From positions 1-50,286 of the forward strand of contig JAJRTS010000067.1 of assembly GCA_024278175.1 (NCBI GenBank): a stretch of DNA of 50,286 nt, given 5' to 3'. Position 1 is the first letter of the stretch. Each line of letters opens with the position of its first letter. The notes below the pieces were generated by a model. The model did no database searches. It was not told the origin of the DNA and saw only the letters and a list, made by a program, of their open reading frames with translations. Below, piece by piece: positions 17,236-25,403 of this stretch. The stretch comes from Gemmatimonadales bacterium. GTDB lineage: Bacteria; Gemmatimonadota; Glassbacteria; GWA2-58-10. A program made the translations under genes and the position numbers.

Positions 17236-17309
17236 TCCAGTCTCATTTTCTTAATTGAGCACATTAAAAAAACACGCTGCTGACTCTGGCCGCGGCCGGT
17301 AAACCGGCT

Positions 17310-17504
17310 TCAACCGTTAAACTCAAAATAGTAACTCAGCGAGCGGTTGTAGGTCCGCTCCTGCTCAGCGGTGAAATAACACGCAGGCAGTTCCGCGTTG
17401 CGGCGATGGTACGCCAGGCATTCGCAGCATGTTCCCTTGCGGGGGCAGTGTTTGTAAGTGCAGTTGCACATCGCCATGTTGTCCTTGAAATTATTACACG
17501 CCAT
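17310..17504 (-). CDS. Small Cys-rich protein, DUF6485-like
   Basis: A 64-residue protein starting at ATG 17504, chosen because AGGAG precedes it at the right distance; the open frame continues upstream. Six cysteines fall in CNCTYKHCPRKGTCCECL and a seventh follows in PACYF. The pattern 'CNCTYxxCPRKGxCCECLxYHRxxxELPACYF' matches DUF6485 as I remember it, a family of small presumed metal-binding proteins in anaerobes. Function unknown. It lies 74 bases upstream of the oxidoreductase on the same strand and may be co-transcribed with it. Confidence 0.75.
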   Translation of the reverse strand: MACNNFKDNMAMCNCTYKHCPRKGTCCECLAYHRRNAELPACYFTAEQERTYNRSLSYYFEFNG

Positions 17505-17717
17505 CACTCTCTCTCCTGAAATCACTTTCGGTTGCGGCTGATAAACGGGCAATTGAAACCGGTATTGAATTTAAGCTGTCCGCCCGCCGGGATCAACAGA
17601 AGAGTCTCTTGTGTCACCGCACCTGTCCGCTCGTTTCCTTGCCCGCGGGCAGGAGCGGTGATAGATTTTAGCTCTGATCCGTTGCTGATTAGCTTGCTCC
17701 CACGATAAACGTCCCTC

Positions 17718-17724
17718 AGGAGGT
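17718..17724 (+). promoter_or_regulatory. Strong Shine-Dalgarno sequence fixing a TTG start
   Basis: AGGAGGT lies six bases before TTG 17731. No ATG occurs at a useful distance, so this full-consensus ribosome binding site decides an unusual TTG start for the symporter. Confidence 0.75.
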
Positions 17725-17730
17725 CCGTAA

Positions 17731-19437
17731 TTGGAACACCTTCGTCTCGGCGACTGGACGATGATCGTGATTTACGGCGTTCTGATGATCGTAATCGGCG
17801 TCTACTGCTCACGGTTCGCAAAGGAAAGTGATGACTACTTCGCCGGAGGACGGCGGATTCCCTGGTGGTTGAGCGGTATTTCGAGCTGGATGGGGGCGTT
17901 CAGCGCCTACGTGTTTGTCGGGCTGGCGTCGATGGTCTACCAGGTGGGACTGGCCACGCTGGTGCAGTTGCTCTACGCGATGAGTTTCGCCTGGTTGGTG
18001 GGGGCGGTGCTCTGGGCGGCGCGCTGGAGGATGACCGGGATTATCACCGTGCCGGAGTATATGGAAAAGCGCTTCAACCTGACCGCGCGCCAGGTGTTCG
18101 CCTGGATTGTCACTCCGTTCAAGATCGCGGACGATGGGGTCAAGTGCTACTCCACGGCGCTGATCATGGCCTTCGTTTTCGGGATCCCGGCCTGGATGAG
18201 CATTGTGGGCCTGAGCCTGGTCACGATCCTCTATACGATGATCGGCGGGCTGTGGGCCGTGATGATTACCGACATGGTCCAGTTCGTGATTCTGGGGATG
18301 GTGATCCTGGTGGTCGTGCCGATCGGGATGGCCAAAATCGGCTGGCTCGATGGGCTCCTCTCCGGCGCGCCGGAACACTTTTTCGACATCGTCCATTCCG
18401 CCACTGCGTACGACAATAAATTCACCCTCTGGTATTTCGTGGCAATGTGGGTGATGCACCCGTTTCTCTACAACGGCCATTTCACCCTGGTGCAGCGTTA
18501 CACCACCGTGCCCACTCCCCGCGACGCCCGCAAGAGCGCGTTGACCTCCATGTGGCTGGGGCTGCTGTTCTTCCCGTTGCTGGTGCTGCCGCCGATGATC
18601 AGCAGGGTGCTCTACGGCGATGCGCTGATGGGCAGCACGTCTCTGATGGAGACCAGTTATATCAAGCTCTGTGTTGATCTGCTGCCGGTGGGGATGATCG
18701 GTGTGGTGGTGGTGGCGATCATGGCCGCTACCATGAGCGCCCTGAGCGCCGACTACAACGTCTACGGCGCGGTGCTGACCAACGACCTCTACAGCCGGCT
18801 GATCAATCGTAAGGCCAGCCGGCGGCGGCTGGCCGTGGTGGGACGGCTCAGCACCCTGCTGGTGGGCGCTCTGGCCCTGGGCGTGGCCATGCTGGTGCCG
18901 ATGATGGGCGGGGCGTTCGACGTGATGATGACTATCCTGGGCATGGTCGGCGGGCCGACAACCATTCCGATCCTGCTGGGCCTCTGGATCAGAAAGCCCC
19001 CGGCGGGGGCGGCCGTGGCCGCGGTGGTCAGCGGAGTGGTATTCGGGGCGCTGGCCAGGTGGGTCTGGCAATTCGATTTCGCCTGGTTCGTGATGGGTAA
19101 CATGGCGGTAACCGCGGGGGTGTTTCTGCTCTGGGGCTGGATCAAACCGGTGTCCGGCAAGGCAAAGGAGAAAGTGGACCGCCTGTTCGATTTAGAGCTG
19201 CGCGATTTCAGTGACGACCGGGTGGATTCCGCCGGGGCAGGCGCGGCGCAGGAAAACAGTGAGCGTAAAAATCCATCGCCGTTCGCGATCAGCGGAGTGG
19301 TCCTGGGGATTCTCGGCGTGGCCCTGGGCGTTGTGGGGCTGCTGGCCGGTTCGGCGCGCGCGCTGACGATCGACAGCGGTGTCTCCCTGCTGCTGATCGT
19401 AATTGGGACCCTGATGGTGCGCCGGGGCAGGAGATAA
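17731..19437 (+). CDS. Sodium:solute symporter family (SSS) transporter
   Basis: A 568-residue integral membrane protein with about 13-14 hydrophobic helices. The SSS signature is clear: DDYFAGGRRIPWWLSGISSWMGAFSAY near residues 34-55 and the later GGLWAVMITDMVQFVI helix. Family members import sugars, amino acids, organic acids or nucleosides with Na+; the exact substrate cannot be assigned. The C-terminal ~90 residues add a cytosolic linker and two extra hydrophobic segments. Translation starts at TTG 17731, set by a perfect ribosome binding site. Transcribed divergently from the DUF6485-like gene across a 226-bp gap. A second SSS gene follows, so the two may have related substrates. Confidence 0.9.
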   Translation: MEHLRLGDWTMIVIYGVLMIVIGVYCSRFAKESDDYFAGGRRIPWWLSGISSWMGAFSAYVFVGLASMVYQVGLATLVQLLYAMSFAWLVGAVLWAARWRMTGIITVPEYMEKRFNLTARQVFAWIVTPFKIADDGVKCYSTALIMAFVFGIPAWMSIVGLSLVTILYTMIGGLWAVMITDMVQFVILGMVILVVVPIGMAKIGWLDGLLSGAPEHFFDIVHSATAYDNKFTLWYFVAMWVMHPFLYNGHFTLVQRYTTVPTPRDARKSALTSMWLGLLFFPLLVLPPMISRVLYGDALMGSTSLMETSYIKLCVDLLPVGMIGVVVVAIMAATMSALSADYNVYGAVLTNDLYSRLINRKASRRRLAVVGRLSTLLVGALALGVAMLVPMMGGAFDVMMTILGMVGGPTTIPILLGLWIRKPPAGAAVAAVVSGVVFGALARWVWQFDFAWFVMGNMAVTAGVFLLWGWIKPVSGKAKEKVDRLFDLELRDFSDDRVDSAGAGAAQENSERKNPSPFAISGVVLGILGVALGVVGLLAGSARALTIDSGVSLLLIVIGTLMVRRGRR

Positions 19438-19446
19438 AGGTGAAGG

Positions 19447-19523
<77 letters not shown>

Positions 19524-19617
19524 AAGACAAAGGCGGAATACAGAAGCCAGAATGGGAAATGCGGTAGGCAGCGGGATTTAGCAAATAGCTAATATGGTGC
19601 AACTGTTTTTATTCTGA

Positions 19618-19658
19618 CTTCTGTCTCCTGGTTTTTGACTTTTGACTTCTGTCTCCTG
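19618..19658 (-). repeat. Two inverted copies of the heptamer repeat
   Basis: CTTCTGTCTCCTG occurs at 19618-19630 and again at 19646-19658. It is the reverse complement of two adjacent heptamers of the array at 19447-19523, so a transcript of this gap could fold back on itself. The interval 19438-19740 contains no gene. Confidence 0.75.
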
Positions 19659-19740
19659 ACTTCCCGGCATTACCGCGAAACACGGGAATCAGCACGGTTT
19701 CCCGTTATTTTCCACCCTCAATCTATCCCCCGGAAAAAAC

Positions 19741-21830
19741 ATGCACTGGCTTGATTTTACGGTAATCGGCGTCTACATGCTGGGCGTGGCCGGGATCGGG
19801 CTCTGGACCAGCCGGAAGATTCGCGGCACGGAGGATTTTTTTCTCGGCGGCCGCAGTTTCGGCCGGGTGTTCACCATCTTTCTCCAGTTCGGCACCGGCA
19901 CCAGCAGCGACATGCCGGTCTCTGTCAGCCGCGAGTCGTTCCGCAACGGGATGAGCGGCATCTGGGCCGTGCTGCTCTGGCTGTTCATCACCCCCGTCTA
20001 CTGGATTATCGGCCCCTGGTACCGCCGTCTGCGGATGGTGACTATCGGCGATTTCTTTTCCGAACGGTTCCAGAGCAAATCCCTGGGCGCGGCCTACGCC
20101 GTTTTCAGCGTGTTCTATTTCATGTACTACATCGCCATCGGCCTCACTGCCGTGGGCAAGACTGTCGAGATTATGACGCCCCTGCCGCAAAGCGCCTACA
20201 GCGCCCGGCAGGCGGAAAGCGTGCAGGCCTATGGCCGTTACGCCGGGCTGGAACAGCAGTACGCCTCGGGCCGGGAACTGAGCGATAAACAATCCGCCGA
20301 GTTGGAAAGCTTACGACAAAAAAAGCAGGCAGGTGAGATTCAGAGCCATTTCTCGTATATCGACAGCCGGACAGCGGTGCCGGTGATAGCGTTCGTGATT
20401 CTGCTTTACGCAATGCTGGGCGGGCTGAAAGCGGCGGTGATTACGGATTTTGTCCAGGGCGTGCTGATTATCGTCCTCTCCTTCATCATCATCCCGTTCG
20501 GCCTGCGTCAGGCGGGCTGGTTCAGCGGTCTGCACGAGCGTGTGCCGGAGCACATGTTCAACCTGCTGGGCAGCCCCCAGACCAGCGATTACAGCCTGCT
20601 GTTTGTCATCTCGATCATCCTGGTCAACCTGGTGGGGATCGTGGTCCAGCCGCACATGATCCAGATCTGCGGCTCGGCGCGCGACGAGACTGCGGCCCGG
20701 GTGGGCCTGACCTACGGCAACTACCTCAAGCGGCTCTGCACGATTGGCTGGGCGCTGGTGGGCGTAATCGGGTTCGCCCTCTATGCCCGCGAGGTCTCCG
20801 ATCCCGACATGATCTGGGGCTATGCTACTCTCAAGCTGCTGCCCGTGGGCCTGGTGGGACTGATGATTTCCTCGATGCTGGCGGCGATCATGAGCAGCGC
20901 CGACGCGTTCATGGTCAGCGGCTCGGCCCTGTTCACGATGAATCTCTACCGTCCGTTACGCCCCTCAGCAGCGACCGTCACCTGGTCTGGGTGGGCAGGA
21001 TCACCACCGCCTTTATCATTATTGGCGGCGTGGTGCTCTCGCAGCTTTTTCACAGCGTGATCGAACTGCTCAAATATATCTGGACCCTGCCGGTCATTTT
21101 CGGCGCGGCGTTCTGGCTCAGTATCCTCTGGCGGCGGGTTACTCCGGCGGCGGCCTGGAGTTCGGTGGCGTTTTCCCTGCTGTTTTCGTTCGTGCTGCCG
21201 GTGCTGCTGCCGCTCTCAGATAGCATCGCCACGAGGGAATCGTTGCTGGCCACCACCGCTCCGGCAAGCGTGGAGGTCCGGGTGGGAGCGGACAGCACGG
21301 ATGTGACCGCGGGGCTGGCCGTCAGCGCCGGGGAGTTGATAACCAAGTGGCTGCCGGTGCCGTCCACGCCGGTCTATTTCCAGCAGTTGCGCACGACCCC
21401 GGCAGGAGAGCTTCGCGGCGAGAGCAAGTTCCGCACGGGCGTATGGCTGCTCACACGCCTGGGGTTCGATTTCAGCCGCTCCACCAGGGCCACGCTGGAG
21501 GCGGCCACGTTCCTGATGGACGCTATCCTGCCGTTTATAGTCCTGTTAGCGGTCAGCCTGCTGTCCGCCCCGGTGGCGCGCGGCGCGCTCGACAGGTTCT
21601 ACGCCCGCCTGCTCACCCCCGTGCACGCCGACCTGGAAATCGACCGCCGCCATCTGGAGGCCTCGCTGGCCGATCCCGCCAGCTTGCAAAGCAGGCTCTG
21701 GTTTCCCCGCGGCGGCTGGATGATGCAGAAGCCGGACAGGGCGGATATACTGGGTTTTATCGCCGCCACGCTGGTGGCCGTGGCCATTGTGGGAGTGGTG
21801 TTCCTGGTGGCGGGTATCCGCTGGCCGTAA
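19741..21830 (+). pseudogene. Second sodium:solute symporter gene with a single-base frameshift
   Basis: Two abutting frames together encode one SSS transporter of about 695 residues. The first covers the N-terminal two thirds (DDFF-type motif EDFFLGGRSFGRVFTIFLQF, then GGLKAAVITDFVQGVLII) up to the helix ending ADAFMVSGSALFTMNLYRPLRP. The second frame resumes exactly with LSSDRHLVWVGRITTAFIII, a normal continuation. The switch happens at a run of four C at 20961-20964: one extra C would restore the frame. Both halves look conserved, so this is either a recent mutation or an error in a homopolymer in the assembly. A hydrophilic insertion of about 60 residues (after KTVEIMTPLPQSAY, with QYASGRELSDKQSAELESLR) separates two helices. 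Substrate unknown. Confidence 0.8.
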
Positions 21831-21851
21831 GCTTGTGATTTGAACCTGCTT

Positions 21852-21928
21852 CACAACCTTAAACCGGGACAACCCCCGCCTGCTCTCAAGCAGGCACCCC
21901 TTTGCAATGGGGAAACATCGAGGTTGTG
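21852..21928 (+). other. Branched stem-loop structure downstream of the symporter
   Basis: CACAACCT at 21852-21859 pairs with AGGTTGTG at 21921-21928. Enclosed are GCCTGC/GCAGGC (21878-21895) and CCCC/GGGG (21897-21912). TTTT follows the outer stem. The fold could be an elaborate terminator for the symporter gene or a small structured RNA; the loops contain no motif I recognise. Confidence 0.35.
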
Positions 21929-21992
21929 TTTTAATGAATCACCCGGTAACAGGCGAAAGCAAAAATAAAAATCCGGTTATGAAACAGCCTTT

Positions 21993-22222
21993 ATAGTGTT
22001 TCTCGAAAGTTTTGTCTTTTTGTAAGGGAAAGAAAATCCTGAGAATGGTACGGAAAAGCTTTCGTTGTTCGTAGGATATCGTAGGGGCGAACCTCGTGTT
22101 CGCCCGTAAAGAATACAGCAGGTGCACAGGTTGACGGGCGAACACGAGGTTCGCCCCTACAAGGGAAGGAACAGCCCTTCGAAGAAAAATACTGCGGACA
22201 TTTCTTTCGAGAAACGCTCTAT
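21993..22222 (-). mobile_element. MITE-like non-coding element, copy 2 (about 230 bp, inverted to copy 1)
   Basis: Matches the reverse complement of 3829-4053 along its length. Both ends carry GTTTCTCGAAAG-type terminal inverted repeats (from ATAG at 21993 to CTAT at 22222), better preserved than in copy 1. The internal perfect inverted repeat is 22081-22107 with 22134-22160. No coding capacity. The rest of the gap, 22223-22443, is AT-rich and holds nothing I can name. Confidence 0.7.
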
Positions 22223-22443
22223 GAGACTTTTGAAAAATTGAGTGACTGAATTGTGATGAGGGAGTTTTTTAGCTCACTCATTTTTGTGTATCAAAAGAAA
22301 ATTCAGGGGTTGTTAATTGTAACCACATGATCTGATTAAAGATAGCCCCTTGATAAAAAGTTTTGGGAAAAGAGGGGGGGGTGTGAGGGGGAGATGATCG
22401 GCGGTGGGTCGGTACTGACTGTTGGTAACGGACAGGGGCGGGG

Positions 22444-22995
22444 TCAGGCTTCCACTATCCGCTCCTTGATTTTCACAAATTCACGGTTGTATTCCAACTC
22501 GCCTTCAGCCTGTTTTATCTTGTGCTGCAGTTGTTGTATCTCTGCCTCGTTTTCCACTGCGGCACGGCCCAGTTTGTCCACTTCGTCCTGCAATTCCCGG
22601 GCTTCCGCGCCCACCTCGACCAGTATATCCAGGTTGAGCTTGAGCCTGTTTTTCAGCAGGTTGATTTCCTGCTCGCTTGGTGCGCCCTGATCGATCGCGC
22701 GCTGGATCTCCATCTTTTCTTCTTCAACGGTCTTCAATTTTTTCGCGACCTGAATCAACTCTTCTTTTTTGCTGGCGTGGTAATGCTTGTTGCTGGTGAG
22801 CTGATTCTCGATTTCGTAGAGCACTTTACGCAGGTTGGTCAGTTTCTCACGGCTTTCCTCCAGGCGACGCTGGGCTGACAGGAGTTCCATTTCCTTGCGT
22901 CGTTTGGCCTCTTCCCGTTTCTTCTGAATCAGCAGCCCGAGGAACAGGAGCAGGCAGAGGGCGAGCACTACCATGATTGAGTAATAATACATCAT
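22444..22995 (-). CDS. Membrane-anchored coiled-coil protein
   Basis: A 183-residue protein: one N-terminal transmembrane helix (about residues 6-24, IMVVLALCLLLFLGLLIQ) followed by ~150 residues of heptad-patterned, Lys/Glu-rich sequence, a long coiled coil. No signal cleavage site is evident, so it is probably anchored in the inner membrane with the coil on one side. Not assignable to a named family; length and layout recall small scaffolds or tethering proteins. Upstream on the same strand lies a 53-residue gene, with 230 bp between. Confidence 0.7.
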   Translation of the reverse strand: MMYYYSIMVVLALCLLLFLGLLIQKKREEAKRRKEMELLSAQRRLEESREKLTNLRKVLYEIENQLTSNKHYHASKKEELIQVAKKLKTVEEEKMEIQRAIDQGAPSEQEINLLKNRLKLNLDILVEVGAEARELQDEVDKLGRAAVENEAEIQQLQHKIKQAEGELEYNREFVKIKERIVEA

Positions 22996-23225
22996 CTGGA
23001 GCGTTCCGTGTGAGGCGTTGTTATATTGACAAGTGGGATGGGAGCGTAAACGAAGGCGTGGGCCTTCTTTGTCCAGCTTTTGATATAATACGCGAACCGC
23101 TACTGCAAGTCAAACAAATCTTGACGCAGGCGGCAGTGGTGGGCCAAAGTGGATTCGGGCCAGTTGGTTCTCTCCCGGACTGACTGGGGGCGTTGGACTT
23201 GATAGCAACTGCTGCCGGGCTTTCT

Positions 23226-23387
23226 TCAGAGAACGAAATCGTTGAAAAATTCGCTCTCGTTGAAAGTCGCGGTAATGTCGTCGTCGATCAGCACCATGAT
23301 CTTACCGTTTTTACGCTCCAGCACGGTCACTACTCCGAACTTGGTGTCGATCTTGTCGTCCTTTTTGGCTGTGGTGGTGCGAGGCAT
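23226..23387 (-). CDS. Small acidic/basic protein, 53 residues
   Basis: Starts at ATG 23387 with GGGAGAAG just before it, and ends at TGA 23226. The sequence begins with a Thr/Lys stretch (MPRTTTAKKDDK) and continues as an alternating strand pattern, FGVVTVLERKNGKIMVLIDDD, then TFNESEFFNDFVL. This looks like a small beta-rich domain rather than noise: codon use is normal and the ribosome binding site is good. Not recognised. It lies between the glycosyltransferase and the coiled-coil gene on the same strand, with 200-bp gaps on each side, so it may have its own promoter. Confidence 0.6.
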   Translation of the reverse strand: MPRTTTAKKDDKIDTKFGVVTVLERKNGKIMVLIDDDITATFNESEFFNDFVL

Positions 23388-23590
23388 TGCTTCTCCCTTA
23401 AGACAGGTTGCTTGTCATGGTTGTTAACCGACTGTGCCCTGATATAAGCAATTTGTATGCCAAAACCATATTGGTTGGATGCCGCTCGTAATAGCCTTGT
23501 AATCAGATAGTTACTTAAGGAATGGTATTCGGGTGAAGTAGAAAAGAACAGAAAATTGGTAGGCAATTCCTGCCGTGGGGCCGGCGCGCT

Positions 23591-25252
23591 CTAGCGCGGA
23601 AGCAGCACCAGCGCCAGGCCGTCCTCGCTGCCGGCCAGAGTCGCCCCGTCCACGCCGGCCAGCAGCTCGGCGAGGTGCCTGTCGCGGGTGATCACCGCCG
23701 CCGGCCGCTTTAAAGCGGCCAGCGAGCCGCCCCGCAGGTCCTGCAACTCGTAGTATTCCACTTTGCGATGGGCGTAGAACGGGATCGCGGTTTTACGGTA
23801 ACGGTAGGCGGCCAGCGTGCCGTTGTTACCCAGCCAGTCACAGGCGGCCTCCACCAGTATCTTCTGTGGCTGTTGCCTGTGCAGCGATACCAGCGGCAGT
23901 ACGCCAACAGCGAGGACCAGCGAGAAAAACAACTGGCCCAGTACCGCCGCCCCCAGTGCGCCGCGCAGCCTGCCACCGAGCAGAAACGCCAGCGCGGCCG
24001 CCGGGCCAACCAGCAGCGCGGCGGCGCACCACCCCGGCAGGGCGCCCAGCGGGAACGGCGCGAGGCTTTCGGAGCCGAAAATCAGGAAACCGCCAATGCC
24101 CGCGCTCAGCAGCAAAGTGGCCACAGCCGGAACCCACAGGTTTTTTACCGGTTTGCCGCTGTGGTTTACCCGCAGCCGAAGGTCGTTCAGCCAGGCGGCC
24201 AGCAGCACGGCCAGCGCCGGATAGGCCGGGGTTACGTAAGTCGGCAGTTTGGCCCTGGCGACACTGAAAAATGCGATCACCCCCAGCGCCCACAGCAGCG
24301 GGAACAGGCGGGGATCGCGGATTTCCCGCCGCTGCAAAAGCCCGCTGAGCGCCTCGCGCAACGGGCGGTACACGGCCTGGACGAGGAAAAACGACCAGGG
24401 CAGCACCCCCAACAGCACCACGGGGACGTAATACCAGAAAGGCTCCACGTGCTGGCCGCCCGCAGCCACCTCGCCGGCGAAGCGCTGGATGTTGTGCTTG
24501 ATGATGAATGTGCGGAAAAACTCGAAATCGCTGCGCAGGGTGACCGCCACGTACCACGGCAGCATAAGCGCGCAGAATAACGTGAAACCCGAGAGCCAGG
24601 GTATTGTTCTCAGCTTGCGTAACTCATCTCCGGCCAGCGGGATGTAGGCCGCCGCAATCGCGCCGGGCAGCACCAGCCCCACCGGCCCCTTGGTCAGCAC
24701 GGCCAGGGCCGACGCGCCCCAGGCGGCCAGCAGCCATAGTTTTCCCCTCCGCTTGTCATCGTGATCGATCCCGATGATAAAAAACACCAGTGTGGCCGTG
24801 ATGAACAGGGTCAGGTGCATGTCAGTGAGCGCCATCCGTCCCAGGGCGATAAACTGGAGGCTCACCGCCAGCATTGCACCGGCGGCCAGACCCACTCCGG
24901 GCCCCAGCAGTCGCGTAGCCGCCAGGCAGGTCAGCAGCACGGTCAGCATGGCGGCCAGGGCCGAGGGCAGGCGCGCGCCAAGCTCCCCGACGCCCAGCAG
25001 CTTGTACGCTCCGCCGATCAGCCAGTAGGTCAGCACGGGTTTTTCGAAGCGGTACTCTCCGTTAAAATAGGGCAGCACCCACTCGCCGCTCTCGGTCATC
25101 ACCCGGGCGGTCTCGGCATAACGCGGCTCATCGACATCGAACAACAGGTACCCGCCCAGATTGGGCAGATAAACCAGCGCGCACAGGATGCAGAGCACTG
25201 CGTAGCGTTTACTTGTCAGCAATGTGGCCAGCTTGTCCACGGACGGAGTCAA
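23591..25252 (-). CDS. ArnT-like glycosyltransferase (family 39, PMT_2)
   Basis: A 553-residue polytopic membrane protein with about 12 hydrophobic helices. The first periplasmic loop carries FDVDEPRYAETARVM, the conserved acidic motif of PMT/ArnT enzymes, followed by the family-typical RFEKPVLTYWL. Such enzymes move a sugar from a polyprenyl-phosphate donor onto lipid A or a protein on the periplasmic side. Whether this one adds aminoarabinose or another sugar cannot be told; the usual arn genes are absent. It is divergent from the MsbA-like exporter across 150 bp, in keeping with a role in envelope glycolipid decoration. Confidence 0.87.
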   Translation of the reverse strand: MTPSVDKLATLLTSKRYAVLCILCALVYLPNLGGYLLFDVDEPRYAETARVMTESGEWVLPYFNGEYRFEKPVLTYWLIGGAYKLLGVGELGARLPSALAAMLTVLLTCLAATRLLGPGVGLAAGAMLAVSLQFIALGRMALTDMHLTLFITATLVFFIIGIDHDDKRRGKLWLLAAWGASALAVLTKGPVGLVLPGAIAAAYIPLAGDELRKLRTIPWLSGFTLFCALMLPWYVAVTLRSDFEFFRTFIIKHNIQRFAGEVAAGGQHVEPFWYYVPVVLLGVLPWSFFLVQAVYRPLREALSGLLQRREIRDPRLFPLLWALGVIAFFSVARAKLPTYVTPAYPALAVLLAAWLNDLRLRVNHSGKPVKNLWVPAVATLLLSAGIGGFLIFGSESLAPFPLGALPGWCAAALLVGPAAALAFLLGGRLRGALGAAVLGQLFFSLVLAVGVLPLVSLHRQQPQKILVEAACDWLGNNGTLAAYRYRKTAIPFYAHRKVEYYELQDLRGGSLAALKRPAAVITRDRHLAELLAGVDGATLAGSEDGLALVLLPR

Positions 25253-25333
25253 TCCTCGCTTCCGGTGCGGTTAACGGCAAGTGGTGATGAAAATAGCAGA
25301 TGCCAGTCAGCGGTGTCAATGGCCGCCGTCAGC

Positions 25334-25362
25334 TTGACTTTGGCATCTTCGCCCGGTATATT
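25334..25362 (+). promoter_or_regulatory. Putative promoter of the MsbA-like operon
   Basis: TTGACT at 25334-25339, exactly 17 bases, then TATATT at 25357-25362. It lies 41 bases before the exporter's ATG, in the gap shared with the divergent glycosyltransferase. Confidence 0.6.
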
Positions 25363-25403
25363 CCACCGATTCAGTATGTGTTTAATTTTCAGGGGATTAG
25401 TGG

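Noticed and set aside
20950-20990. Programmed ribosomal frameshift in the second symporter
   Set aside because: No slippery heptamer or downstream pseudoknot is evident, and a simple missing C in a C run explains it.
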